From assembly GCA_009746045.1 (NCBI GenBank), contig RPFO01002204.1:1-64000 (forward strand): a DNA stretch of 64,000 nucleotides, read 5' to 3'. The notes under the pieces were generated by a model. That model saw only the letters and a list, made by a program, of their open reading frames with translations. It made no database searches and had not been told where the DNA came from. Made by a program: the position numbers and the translations under genes. Origin of the DNA: Mesostigma viride (lineage: Eukaryota; Streptophyta; Mesostigmatophyceae; Mesostigmatales; Mesostigmataceae). This document shows, one piece after another, positions 43,280-54,068 of the stretch; position 1 is the stretch's first letter, and each line of letters opens with the position of its first letter.

Positions 43280-43896
43280 AGTTAACGTAAAGGATTTACG
43301 TTAGATGGATAGAGATTGTTACGCTCTTTCCAACGGCACCTTGAACGCCTCATTTGGTTAAGGAACGTAAAAGTTATGACGTTTCCTAGGCTGTGCCGAC
43401 AGTACCCGGCGCGCCACTGTGGGCGCGTACGGACACAGGATGTACAAGTGTCACTTTGATAGTCCGCAGGACGTTGACAGGACTTGTACAGGACTTGATG
43501 GTCAATTGATAGGTAGGCGCACTGTAGCGCGCCAGGACCTATGAGACAATTGATGCTGAGCAGTGTACGGATAGGTCCACAGGACTAGCCGTATGGACAA
43601 TTGATAGATCTGCGCGCCAAAGGCGTGCCAGAGTCTGTGTAATCAATTGATTGACAGTTCAGCTGTGACAGTGCAGCTGAATACTTGGACGCGTCCCTAG
43701 TAAGCTATATGAGTGACTTGGTCACACCGGGACGCTAGTTCTTGCGTGCACGTTCTCTTGGCACTGCGACCCTGTCGTCTGTGCTGCGTGCAGTCTTGGA
43801 AGTGACGTGACTTACGTCTGTGTTTCCTGATTGTTAATAAAGGCAACTTCCTGCAAGAACCATGGCGGAATTCGTGGCATTCTTACCCTCACAACT
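43280..43896 (+). repeat. Copia-B 3' LTR (617 bp)
   Basis: I found no difference from 36081-36697 in a line-by-line reading. Confidence 0.93.
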
Positions 43897-46800
43897 ACAT
43901 GACCACGTTGCCAGTGATTGACTTGCGGTCCACAGGATCGTTTGCCCAGTCGGCATCCGAGTAGGCCACCAGCCCCCCCTGCCCCGAGTAGGACAGACCC
44001 AGGTCCTTGGTGTGTACCGCGTACTGAAGCACCCGGCGTGCCAGCCCAAGGTCGCTTACAGTAGGGTTTTTCATATTCTGAGTCAGCAGGTTGACTGCGA
44101 ATGCCAGGTCAGGCCGAGTGCATCCCATCGCATACAGGAGTGCCCCGGTGATCGCTTGGTAGACGCGAGTGTCGTCCGCGTTGAGAAGCCCCCCCTCACC
44201 ATGCGGGGGGTGTTGGGGACGACGGGCGTCTTCACCGCCCGTGGGGAGACCCCAAAGCGCTCAGCGAGGGCCTCCAGATACGGGCCTTGGTGCAGAAAAA
44301 CTGTGCGCGCCGGCGGGTCGAGGACCAGGGAGACCCCCAGAAAGAGGGAGGGGGCATCCGTCTCGGTGATCTGGAAGCGCTGGGACACCCGTTGGGTCCA
44401 CTGCGATAGCCACTCCGCCGAGGAGTGGGAGACCAGGAGATCGTCGACATGGACGAAGGCAAAACCACCAACATACAGGAACAGACACGTGTCCGTGGTG
44501 CTCTGGACAGCGCCAGTCTCATGGATGAGGTAGTCCCGGAGCGTGTGGTGCCAGTTCCGGGGCGCCTGTTTGAGCCCATAGAGGCTCCGCCGGAGGCGCC
44601 AGAGGTACGTTTGGCCAGTGGGGTCGCGCTCCTCAAAGCCCTTGGGGGAAGGACATACACGTCCTCCTCCAACTCAGCATAGAGGAACGCGGTGCGGACA
44701 TCCAGCTGCCGGATGGGGTGGCCAGCAGTGCCAGCACGAGCCAAGCCCAGGCGCACGGTGGCAGCACGGACGGTGGGAGCAAAAGTCTCACCGAAATCAA
44801 TGCCCTCGCGCTATGCAAACCCCTTGCACACAAACCGGGCCTTGCACCGCCCATCAGCTTTCTGGGCGAAGACCCACTTGGTGGGTAGGAGCTTGGCACC
44901 GCGCGGAAGATCACGCATATGCAGAAGCTCGTAAACCTGGTGCTCCTGGAGGCTGGCCAGCTCACTCTCCATGGCCGTGCGCCATTCCGGCAAGGCAAGG
45001 GCGGCAGCGGGAGAGGAGGGCACGGACGCAGGCTGGCTATGAAAAGCAGCAGCGAAGCACAGGTCAGCGACAAGTGAGTGATGCGCGTGGATCCGTGCAG
45101 CCTTGGTGACAGGTTGATCCGGCCAGGAAGAAAGTGCGTCATCCAATACATCATCGCCCCCGAAACCAGGGGGAGCGGGGGTGTTACTGCCATGAGAAAG
45201 GTCGCCACACAAGGCAGCACCACGGGAACCCCACACGGGGAGGAGACCTGCAGAGGCACCAGGGGACGCCGGAGGAGAATAGCCGGTGCTGTCAGCCGTG
45301 CTCTCCAGGTCAACCGAGGTACTCAAATGCGGCGGAGGCATCCCCGCCCCGGCGTGTTCATATGACGCCGCAGAACGCGAGTGGCCAGAGGCCTGTCCGC
45401 GCAACAGAGGGGCATGCTGTCGAGCATCTGACACGGTGAGGTAAGATGTCGGCGCCGAGGCAGGAGCCGGAGCCGTCGGAGCATGGCCGTTCCGCACAAG
45501 TGCCTGGATGGCCGCAGCGGCGGCCGGGGGGAGAACGAAACGCTCAGGAGTCCCCCCGATGCTGACATAGCTGTCCTCACGGCCTGCGGGCAAGGCAGTG
45601 GAGGGCGTTGCCGGCCCCCCAGAGTCCTCGGCAGAGGCAGAGGGTAACTGCAAAGGGGCAGGAGTCAGCATGTCGGCGGGAAAGAGGTCGGCCTCCGCAA
45701 AGGGGGCCGCCGGGAGCCACTGCGCAGCCTGCGGGGCCCGGTTGCGCCACGTCTCGTCGAACTGCACGTGCTTGCGCTCGATGACACGCCCGCCGCCCGT
45801 CGCCTTGTCGGGCACCCATACGAGGTAGGCCGGGGAGTCAAGCTTGTATCCCACGAAGAGGCCATCCTCAGCGCGAGAATCAAACTTCTCACGGGCTGCC
45901 CCCTCAACCAAGACGTGGGAGGGGCAGCCAAACACACGCATGCCGGATAAATCCGCAGGGCGCCCATACATGAGGAAGTAGGGCGTTGCGTGCTCCGGGT
46001 TGCTGCGGCAGGGCAGCCTGTTGATGATGTAGATGGCGCATGCAAAGGCTAGAGCCCAGAACTCCTTGCCGAGGCCAGCATGCGCCAGCATGCTCCTGGT
46101 CATGCTAACTGCGACGCCCCAGAATCGCTCCGCCACGCCGTTCTGCTCCGGCGTATAGGGGGACGAGAACTCTTGCCGCACGCCATACTCGGCGCAGACG
46201 GCGCGCCAGTCCTGGCCAGTGAAAACCGCGTCTTGGTCGGAGCGAAGCTCCACAGGCGCCGTGGCCGCGGACGCCCGGAACGGCTTGATCTCCGTGGCCA
46301 GGAAGTGACGCAGGCTCCCAACGGCAGCGTCCTTCGTCTTCAAGAAGTAAACCCAGTGAAAACGAGTGGCTTCATCCGTGATGCCCAGGACATACCGCCA
46401 GTCCCCCAACACGGCAGGGGTCCGCATGGGACCTAGCAGGTCGCAGTGCAGGCGATGGCGAGGGGTCGCGCAGCGTGGCGTCGTGCTGGGGGGAAAGCTG
46501 CTCCGCCGCAAGTGTCCGGCAGGGCAGGAAGGACACGTGGGAGCCTTGGGACCGTGGGTCACCATGTTTGAGGCGGGGTCGGCGGCTAGCCGAGCAATAC
46601 GATCCGCGCCAGCGTGTCCGAGGCGCAGGTGCCACTGCATCAGGTCCACGGGGGCGGCCGATGTGGCGAGGGCATGGGGCGCCACCCCGCGGAGCAAGTA
46701 AATGCCGTCACACTCCACGAGGGGGAACGTGCGGGTCCCCAAAGTGAGGCGCAGGTGCTTAAAGTCCACATCATGGCCGGCTTTAAAGAGCTGGCTCACC

Positions 46801-47549
46801 GAGAGTAGGCGGGCCTGAAGGCCTGGGACATACAAAGCTGGGCCGAGGTGCACGTCCGGGGTGCCGAGCCGGAGAAGCAGAGGGCCCCTGCCGCCCGCAT
46901 GCAGATTGCCGCCCGAGCCGGTGATGCGCAGCCGGAAGGCGGGATCAAATCCATCGCCAAAGTCCACCCGGTGAGGCGTCATGTGGTACGTGGCACCCGT
47001 GTCAACCACCCACTCCGGGGCACACCTAGCCGTGGCCGTTGCGGCCGTGTGAAGCACAGAAGGAGCGGTGGTTGAGGAACCAGCCGTCGAGTCCGAGGAG
47101 GTGCTGGGGCGGGGTGCCGAGAGACGACTGCCCGAGCGGGACGGGGAAGGCGCAAGGCCGTGCACTGGACGAAGCGAGGCCTGCCCGTGAGGCTGCACAC
47201 CGTCGCGCAGGGAAGCACCTAAAGGGTTGGCGCGCAGGGAAGCACACAAAGGGCCTCGACCCACGTGGAACGCGTACGTCGTCTCCAAGGGAGGCAGGCC
47301 TGCGTCGGTGTGATGGGCGTGCCCGGCGCCGTCACCGCGGAGGTGAGCAGGGCGCTGGGCGGGATGGGCAGTCCAGCAGGTGGCGGCGTCATGTCCAGGC
47401 TTGGCGCAGACGGAGCAGGGCGGCCCGCGGCCACGCCCGACCCCTGCGCCACCACCGCGACCACCACCGCGCCCGCCGCGCCCCCCGCTGCTACCGCCAT
47501 GGCCGTGGCCGTTGCCGTGGCCATTGCCGTGGGCGCGGCCGTTGCCGTG

Positions 47550-47613
<64 letters not shown>

Positions 47614-48618
47614 CTTCCGGTGCCGTTGCTGTTGCCGTTGCCGTTGCCGCGGGCACCGCCATTCCGTGGGCCACGCCCCCGGCCAGGGGTATGGTACGCG
47701 TGGTTGGAGGCAGAGCCAGAATCTGCAGGGGACGGGAGGCCACCCGTCAGCAGATCTTCAACTTCCATCAGGCGCTGCCGCAGGACCGGAACAGTCTCGA
47801 CCTCGTCAAGACGGAGGGAGATTAGCGCGGGCCGGTACTCGGCGCGCAGACCGCTGAGGACGCTGGCAATGAAGGCAGCGACTGGGAACGTAATGCCTGC
47901 AGCCTGTAGCTTGGCGTACAGCAGTTCCGAGCGGTTCACATACGGCTCCACAGTCTCGCGAGCAGTTTGACGAAGTTGGGCCATTTGTTTCCACAAGTCC
48001 AGACGCATGGACTTGGTGAGCTTGCCATGCTCATAGACCTGGATGAGCTTGGTGATGGCCAGACTGCCCAGGCGACGATCCAGGGGGAGCGTCTGCATCA
48101 AGGCACGCGCAGGCCCATCGACGACGGCCAACAAGGCAACGTAAAGGAGCCGATCCAGTTGCACGTTCTGGACAACACCTGCCAGCACTCCAAGGAGGCC
48201 AGCATAAAGGGAAACAAGGCCCAAAAATGGTCCTTAAAAGGGATCCACAGCGTCCAATCTGAGCCGGTAAAAACCTTGACCCCACGAACATCCTTCAAAA
48301 GCTCCTTGCAAGCCACAAAGGAGGCTCGGGCGGGGCCCCCCCCGCCGTACCGCGGCTCAAACCACCACCGTCAACCGCCCGATTCTCACCATCGGGAGCA
48401 CCGAGGGCGGCGTCCTCGTCACCACCGGGCGGGGGCAAAGCCAGGGCAGCCAGCCCAGCTGCTGCGTCAAAAAATACTTCGCCTGGGAGACCCGAATCGG
48501 TTAGAGTTTCGGAAGTTGCAGTCAAAGCGGCCAGACCGGCAGAGCCGTCGGCATCAAAATCGTTACTGCCAGCAGCGCGACTCGCGGAAGCGACCTGGCT
48601 ACGAGTGCCGGAAGCCAT
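43897..48618 (-). pseudogene. Copia-A1 gag-pol (degenerate)
   Basis: Gag starts at the Met codon at 48618 (MASGTRSQVAS). It shares a frame break at a C8/G8 run (about 48337) with Copia-A2 and has its own 1-bp deletion near 48225. From 48224 to 44811 one frame covers gag, the (Gly-Asn)n tract, the zinc knuckle CSVCAKPGHDAATC, protease VVDTGATYHMT, integrase and the start of RT. It ends in TAG at 44813-44811 where Copia-A2 has CAG. Further breaks compared with A2 are a 1-base deletion in the GGGGGG run near 44646 and an insertion near 44202. With the Copia-B insertion this copy cannot make pol. Confidence 0.9.
47515..47655. repeat. GTTGCC hexanucleotide tract in Copia-A1 gag
   Basis: A tandem hexamer coding for (Gly-Asn)n on the minus strand. 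The frame is preserved here, whereas the matching tract in Copia-A2 (about 53940-54100) has lost the frame. Confidence 0.85.
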
Positions 48619-48675
48619 TCCAGCAAAAAACAGCAGAAAACTCTGAAAAAAAAGGTAACGAAGAGATTCCGGCCA

Positions 48676-48686
48676 GGAATCGAACC
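48676..48686 (-). promoter_or_regulatory. B-box-like motif in Copia-A1 leader
   Basis: The minus strand reads GGTTCGATTCC, the Pol III B-box/tRNA T-arm consensus, with a near-match GGTTTGATTCC at 48725-48715. The same pair occurs in the Copia-A2 leader at about 55130-55180. No full tRNA can be folded here. Confidence 0.3.
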
Positions 48687-48846
48687 AAGCACCTTTTGTA
48701 TTACGCGCCAGACGGGAATCAAACCTCCGCCTACGCCGTCGTCATGCAAATCTTGCCGAAATACACAAATGTAAAGTCAACCGCGAGCAGAGCCTCCGGA
48801 AACGACTTTTACCAGCGGTAAGCAGGTCGAAAGGCGTGCGAACCGC

Positions 48847-48858
48847 ACTCCGATGCCA
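48847..48858 (-). other. Copia-A1 primer-binding site
   Basis: The minus strand reads TGGCATCGGAGT directly after the 5' LTR, two mismatches from the usual copia PBS for initiator tRNA-Met (TGGTATCAGAGC) over the first ten positions. Confidence 0.7.
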
Positions 48859-49290
48859 TGTTAGGAGTGAGAAAACAATGTTTGCCACAAAGTTTTACTT
48901 TATTTCACTCAGATAAAAATAAGTCTCAGTCGGCAGCTGGCCGGCTGCTAGTTCCACCACAGGAGTGTGTCAGGTGTGAGGTACTAAGAGAGCAAACAAG
49001 GTGCGTAGCTTCGCCTTTTAAACAATTCCAGGCTCAGCTACTGGGTAGCAGTTATGATCTACCTACAACGTGGCCACACCAAACCGGTTCTTTTCTGACT
49101 GTGTGGCAGTTACAATCATAACGTGATCTCAAGCCAACCATTCACAACCAAAGTTCAAGGTCAGTCACAGAATGACTGGGTCACTTATGGAACAGAACTT
49201 AAACATGCGGCACATGCCCGTTCATGTAGTCCAGAGCTAGCACTAAACTATAAGTACTAGTTTCAGGCAGGTGTGTCGATACTTCTGACA
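48859..49290 (-). repeat. Copia-A1 5' LTR (432 bp)
   Basis: Same termini as the other three LTRs. Followed by the target duplication CTCTT. Confidence 0.93.
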
Positions 49291-49368
49291 CTCTTGCTGG
49301 CGTGTACTGAAGTCCGTTTTCGTGGCGCCAGTTGAACTGGCGCCACTCCAACGGACTGAGTTTGTGCG
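49291..49368. other. 78-bp island between Copia-A1 and Copia-A2 with nested palindrome
   Basis: Contains AGTCCGTT...AACGGACT arms around a perfect 25-bp palindrome (GTGGCGCCAGTT-G-AACTGGCGCCAC). It resembles the hairpins found at the ends of copies A and B. The edges are the two target duplications (CTCTT, GTGCG). Confidence 0.8.
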
Positions 49369-49800
49369 TGTTAGGAGTGAGAAAACAATGTTTGCCACAA
49401 AGTTTTACTTTATTTCACTCAGATAAAAATAAGTCTCAGTCGGCAGCTGGCCGGCTGCTAGTTCCACCACAGGAGTGTGTGAGGTGTGAGGTACTAAGAG
49501 GGCAAACAAGGTGCGTAGCTTCGCCTTTTAAACAATTCCAGGCTCAGCTACTGGGTAGCAGTTATGATCTACCTACAACGTGGCCACACCAAACCGGTTC
49601 TTTTCTGACTGTGTGGCAGTTACAATCATAACGTGATCTCAAGCCAACCATTCACAACCAAAGTTCAAGGTCAGTCACAGAATGACTGGGTCACTTATGG
49701 AACAGAACTTAAACATGCGGCACATGCCCGTTCATGTAGTCCAGAGCTAGCACTAAACTATAAGTACTAGTTTCAGGCAGGTGTGTCGATACTTCTGACA
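49369..49800 (-). repeat. Copia-A2 3' LTR (432 bp)
   Basis: TGTTAGGAGTGAG to ACTTCTGACA on the plus strand, flanked outside by GTGCG and inside by the PPT. Confidence 0.95.
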
Positions 49801-49811
49801 CCCCCCTTACT
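49801..49811 (-). other. Copia-A2 polypurine tract
   Basis: The minus strand reads AGTAAGGGGGG immediately before the LTR start TGTCAGAAG. Confidence 0.65.
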
Positions 49812-49941
49812 CGGCACACAGGCCGGAAAACAAACTCAAGCAAGCCAGAACAAATGTTCACTAAAAGAACTGTAGTATGGGACCAGTGTCACAGGCTAGC
49901 AAGTGTGTCCTTATGTTGTCTCATCACTAATTGCCAGTAAC

Positions 49942-52900
49942 TCAAATACCCAACAACTTGTGTCTGAGCTCCACAAAACGTGGCTCAGGTAGTGCCTTGG
50001 TGAGCATGTCGGCGATCATCGCTGCCCCAGGAAGGTGAGACACCTGAACGGTGCCATCCGCGACCTTCGCGCGAATGTAGTGGTACTTGACGTCGATGTG
50101 CTTGGTACGCCGAGGGTGAACAGGGTCTCGTGACAGAGCCACAGCACCAGTGTTGTCGCAAAACACCTGAATTGGCCCTGAGGCCGGGTCACCCAACTCC
50201 TTGGTGATGGTGAGAAGGGGGACCACCTGCTGCGTGACACCGCACAGGGCCATGTACTCGGCCTCACAGGTGGACAGGGCTGGAGTGGGCTGCTTGCGAC
50301 TGGTCCACTCCACCGCAGCACCGCGGTACATGACCACGTTGCCAGTGATTGACTTGCGGTCCACAGGATCGTTTGCCCAGTCGGCATCCGAGTAGGCCAC
50401 CAGCCCCCCCTGCCCCGAGTAGGACAGACCCAGGTCCTTGGTGTGTACCGCGTACTGAAGCACCCGGCGTGCCAGCCCAAGGTCGCTTACAGTAGGGTTT
50501 TTCATATTCTGAGTCAGCAGGTTGACTGCGAATGCCAGGTCAGGCCGAGTGCATCCCATCGCATACAGGAGTGCCCCGGTGATCGCTTGGTAGACGCGAG
50601 TGTCGTCCGCGTTGAGAAGCCCCCCCTCACCACGGGGGGTGTTGGGGACGACGGGCGTCTTCACCGCCCGTGGGGAGACCCCAAAGCGCTCAGCGAGGGC
50701 CTCCAGATACGGGCCTTGGTGCAGAAAAACTGTGCGCGCCGGCGGGTCGAGGACCAGGGAGACCCCCAGAAAGAGGGAGGGGGCATCCGTCTCGGTGATC
50801 TGGAAGCGCTGGGACACCCGTTGGGTCCACTGCGATAGCCACTCCGCCGAGGAGTGGGAGACCAGGAGATCGTCGACATGGACGAAGGCAAAACCACCAA
50901 CATACAGGAACAGACACGTGTCCGTGGTGCTCTGGACAGCGCCAGTCTCATGGATGAGGTAGTCCCGGAGCGTGTGGTGCCAGTTCCGGGGCGCCTGTTT
51001 GAGCCCATAGAGGCTCCGCCGGAGGCGCCAGAGGTACGTTTGGCCAGTGGGGTCGCGCTCCTCAAAGCCCTTGGGGGGAAGGACATACACGTCCTCCTCC
51101 AACTCAGCATAGAGGAACGCGGTGCGGACATCCAGCTGCCGGATGGGGTGGCCAGCAGTGCCAGCACGAGCCAAGCCCAGGCGCACGGTGGCAGCACGGA
51201 CGGTGGGAGCAAAAGTCTCACCGAAATCAATGCCCTCGCGCTGTGCAAACCCCTTGCACACAAACCGGGCCTTGCACCGCCCATCAGCTTTCTGGGCGAA
51301 GACCCACTTGGTGGGTAGGAGCTTGGCACCGCGCGGAAGATCACGCATATGCAGAAGCTCGTAAACCTGGTGCTCCTGGAGGCTGGCCAGCTCACTCTCC
51401 ATGGCCGTGCGCCATTCCGGCAAGGCAAGGGCGGCAGCGGGAGAGGAGGGCACGGACGCAGGCTGGCTATGAAAAGCAGCAGCGAAGCACAGGTCAGCGA
51501 CAAGTGAGTGATGCGCGTGGATCCGTGCAGCCTTGGTGACAGGTTGATCCGGCCAGGAAGAAAGTGCGTCATCCAATACATCATCGCCCCCGAAACCAGG
51601 GGGAGCGGGGGTGTTACTGCCATGAGAAAGGTCGCCACACAAGGCAGCACCACGGGAACCCCACACGGGGAGGAGACCTGCAGAGGCACCAGGGGACGCC
51701 GGAGGAGAATAGCCGGTGCTGTCAGCCGTGCTCTCCAGGTCAACCGAGGTACTCAAATGCGGCGGAGGCATCCCCGCCCCGGCGTGTTCATATGACGCCG
51801 CAGAACGCGAGTGGCCAGAGGCCTGTCCGCGCAACAGAGGGGCATGCTGTCGAGCATCTGACACGGTGAGGTAAGATGTCGGCGCCGAGGCAGGAGCCGG
51901 AGCCGTCGGAGCATGGCCGTTCCGCACAAGTGCCTGGATGGCCGCAGCGGCGGCCGGGGGGAGAACGAAACGCTCAGGAGTCCCCCCGATGCTGACATAG
52001 CTGTCCTCACGGCCTGCGGGCAAGGCAGTGGAGGGCGTTGCCGGCCCCCCAGAGTCCTCGGCAGAGGCAGAGGGTAACTGCAAAGGGGCAGGAGTCAGCA
52101 TGTCGGCGGGAAAGAGGTCGGCCTCCGCAAAGGGGGCCGCCGGGAGCCACTGCGCAGCCTGCGGGGCCCGGTTGCGCCACGTCTCGTCGAACTGCACGTG
52201 CTTGCGCTCGATGACACGCCCGCCGCCCGTCGCCTTGTCGGGCACCCATACGAGGTAGGCCGGGGAGTCAAGCTTGTATCCCACGAAGAGGCCATCCTCA
52301 GCGCGAGAATCAAACTTCTCACGGGCTGCCCCCTCAACCAAGACGTGGGAGGGGCAGCCAAACACACGCATGCCGGATAAATCCGCAGGGCGCCCATACA
52401 TGAGGAAGTAGGGCGTTGCGTGCTCCGGGTTGCTGCGGCAGGGCAGCCTGTTGATGATGTAGATGGCGCATGCAAAGGCTAGAGCCCAGAACTCCTTGCC
52501 GAGGCCAGCATGCGCCAGCATGCTCCTGGTCATGCTAACTGCGACGCCCCAGAATCGCTCCGCCACGCCGTTCTGCTCCGGCGTATAGGGGGACGAGAAC
52601 TCTTGCCGCACGCCATACTCGGCGCAGACGGCGCGCCAGTCCTGGCCAGTGAAAACCGCGTCTTGGTCGGAGCGAAGCTCCACAGGCGCCGTGGCCGCGG
52701 ACGCCCGGAACGGCTTGATCTCCGTGGCCAGGAAGTGACGCAGGCTCCCAACGGCAGCGTCCTTCGTCTTCAAGAAGTAAACCCAGTGAAAACGAGTGGC
52801 TTCATCCGTGATGCCCAGGACATACCGCCAGTCCCCCAACACGGCAGGGGTCCGCATGGGACCTAGCAGGTCGCAGTGCAGGCGATGGCGAGGGGTCGCG

Positions 52901-53718
52901 CAGCGTGGCGTCGTGCTGGGGGGAAAGCTGCTCCGCCGCAAGTGTCCGGCAGGGCAGGAAGGACACGTGGGAGCCTTGGGACCGTGGGTCACCATGTTTG
53001 AGGCGGGGTCGGCGGCTAGCCGAGCAATACGATCCGCGCCAGCGTGTCCGAGGCGCAGGTGCCACTGCATCAGGTCCACGGGGGCGGCTGATGTGGCGAG
53101 GGCATGGGGCGCCACCCCGCGGAGCAAGTAAATGCCGTCACACTCCACGAGGGGGAACGTGCGGGTCCCCAAAGTGAGGCGCAGGTGCTTAAAGTCCACA
53201 TCATGGCCGGCTTTAAAGAGCTGGCTCACCGAGAGTAGGCGGGCCTGAAGGCCTGGGACATACAAAGCTGGGCCGAGGTGCACGTCCGGGGTGCCGAGCC
53301 GGAGAAGCAGAGGGCCCCTGCCGCCCGCATGCAGATTGCCGCCCGAGCCGGTGATGCGCAGCCGGAAGGCGGGATCAAATCCATCGCCAAAGTCCGCCCG
53401 GTGAGGCGTCATGTGGTACGTGGCACCCGTGTCAACCACCCACTCCGGGGCACACCTAGCCGAGGCCGTTGCGGCCGTGTGAAGCACAGAAGGAGCGGTG
53501 GTTGAGGAACCAGCCGTCGAGTCCGAGGAGGTGCTGGGGCGGGGTGCCGAGAGACGACTGCCCGAGCGGGACGGGGAAGGCGCAAGGCCGTGCACTGGAC
53601 GAAGCGAGGCCTGCCCGTGAGGCTGCACACCGTCGCGCAGGGAAGCACCTAAAGGGTTGGCGCGCAGGGAAGCACACAAAGGGCCTCGACCCACGTGGAA
53701 CGCGTACGTCGTCTCCAA
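49942..53718 (-). CDS. Copia-A2 pol: protease - integrase - RT - RNase H
   Basis: 1258 codons, open from a Met at 53718 that is really internal to gag-pol. In order: protease EWVVDTGATYHMTPH (Asp about 96); GAG-pre-integrase MQWHLRLGHAG with CPSC (His 220/225, Cys 252/255); integrase with HCDLLGP (Asp 283), RSDQDAVF (Asp 351) and EQNGVAERFW (Glu 387), an exact D,D35E; RT with WVFAQKADGRCKARFVCKGF, QLDVRTAFLYAELEE and AFVHVDDLLVSH; RNase H with YSDADWANDPVDRKS, STCEAEYMAL, FCDNTGAVAL and ADMLTKALPEPRF. Canonical Ty1/copia order. All catalytic residues I can identify are present. Confidence 0.95.
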   Translation of the reverse strand: METTYAFHVGRGPLCASLRANPLGASLRDGVQPHGQASLRPVHGLAPSPSRSGSRLSAPRPSTSSDSTAGSSTTAPSVLHTAATASARCAPEWVVDTGATYHMTPHRADFGDGFDPAFRLRITGSGGNLHAGGRGPLLLRLGTPDVHLGPALYVPGLQARLLSVSQLFKAGHDVDFKHLRLTLGTRTFPLVECDGIYLLRGVAPHALATSAAPVDLMQWHLRLGHAGADRIARLAADPASNMVTHGPKAPTCPSCPAGHLRRSSFPPSTTPRCATPRHRLHCDLLGPMRTPAVLGDWRYVLGITDEATRFHWVYFLKTKDAAVGSLRHFLATEIKPFRASAATAPVELRSDQDAVFTGQDWRAVCAEYGVRQEFSSPYTPEQNGVAERFWGVAVSMTRSMLAHAGLGKEFWALAFACAIYIINRLPCRSNPEHATPYFLMYGRPADLSGMRVFGCPSHVLVEGAAREKFDSRAEDGLFVGYKLDSPAYLVWVPDKATGGGRVIERKHVQFDETWRNRAPQAAQWLPAAPFAEADLFPADMLTPAPLQLPSASAEDSGGPATPSTALPAGREDSYVSIGGTPERFVLPPAAAAAIQALVRNGHAPTAPAPASAPTSYLTVSDARQHAPLLRGQASGHSRSAASYEHAGAGMPPPHLSTSVDLESTADSTGYSPPASPGASAGLLPVWGSRGAALCGDLSHGSNTPAPPGFGGDDVLDDALSSWPDQPVTKAARIHAHHSLVADLCFAAAFHSQPASVPSSPAAALALPEWRTAMESELASLQEHQVYELLHMRDLPRGAKLLPTKWVFAQKADGRCKARFVCKGFAQREGIDFGETFAPTVRAATVRLGLARAGTAGHPIRQLDVRTAFLYAELEEDVYVLPPKGFEERDPTGQTYLWRLRRSLYGLKQAPRNWHHTLRDYLIHETGAVQSTTDTCLFLYVGGFAFVHVDDLLVSHSSAEWLSQWTQRVSQRFQITETDAPSLFLGVSLVLDPPARTVFLHQGPYLEALAERFGVSPRAVKTPVVPNTPRGEGGLLNADDTRVYQAITGALLYAMGCTRPDLAFAVNLLTQNMKNPTVSDLGLARRVLQYAVHTKDLGLSYSGQGGLVAYSDADWANDPVDRKSITGNVVMYRGAAVEWTSRKQPTPALSTCEAEYMALCGVTQQVVPLLTITKELGDPASGPIQVFCDNTGAVALSRDPVHPRRTKHIDVKYHYIRAKVADGTVQVSHLPGAAMIADMLTKALPEPRFVELRHKLLGI

Positions 53719-53979
53719 GGGAGGCAGGCCTGCGTCGGTGTGATGGGCGTGCCCGGCGCCGTCACCGCGGAGGTGAGCAGGGCGCTGGGCGGGATGGGCA
53801 GTCCAGCAGGTGGCGGCGTCATGTCCAGGCTTGGCGCAGACGGAGCAGGGCGGCCCGCGACCACGCCCGACCCCTGCGCCACCACCGCGACCACCACCGC
53901 GCCCGCCGCGCCCCCCGCTGCTGCCGCCATGGCTGTGGCCGTTGCCGTGGCCATTGCCGTGGGCGCGGCCGTTGCCATG

Positions 53980-54021
<42 letters not shown>

Positions 54022-54037
54022 TCCGTTGCCGTGCCGT

Positions 54038-54068
<31 letters not shown>

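Larger units (their letters stand above)
36081..43896 (+). mobile_element. Copia-B, divergent copia-like LTR retrotransposon, recent insertion
   Basis: 7816 bp with two 617-bp LTRs (36081-36697 and 43280-43896) that I read as identical. The target duplication is ACATG (36076-36080 and 43897-43901), inserted into Copia-A1; Copia-A2 at 50325 shows the empty site with one ACATG. LTR ends are AGTT...AACT rather than TG...CA. A polypurine tract lies at 43261-43279. Coding order: an extra ORF (36722-37432), gag (37602-38715), TGA, pol (to 42342) with integrase, protease, RT and RNase H. A 0.94-kb non-coding stretch precedes the 3' LTR. Confidence 0.93.
35113..49290 (-). mobile_element. Copia-A1, Ty1/copia LTR retrotransposon (interrupted)
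   Basis: LTRs at 35113-35548 and 48859-49290 with CTCTT target duplications at 35108-35112 and 49291-49295. In sense orientation (minus) the LTR runs TGTCAGAAG...CTAACA, followed by a PBS at 48858-48847 (TGGCATCGGAGT, like the initiator-Met tRNA site TGGTATCAGAGC) and ending with a G-rich PPT next to 35549. Copia-B is inserted at 36081-43896 within its RNase H region. Removing Copia-B leaves about 6.4 kb, the size of Copia-A2. Confidence 0.95.

Noticed and set aside
48655..48730. tRNA-like sequence in the Copia-A leader
   Set aside because: T-arm/B-box words are present, but no acceptor stem or anticodon arm can be folded; listed only as B-box motifs.
44618..48821. Numerous plus-strand frames across Copia-A1 (for example 47039-47857 and 47967-48821)
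   Set aside because: Antisense to the clearly recognisable copia gag-pol on the minus strand.
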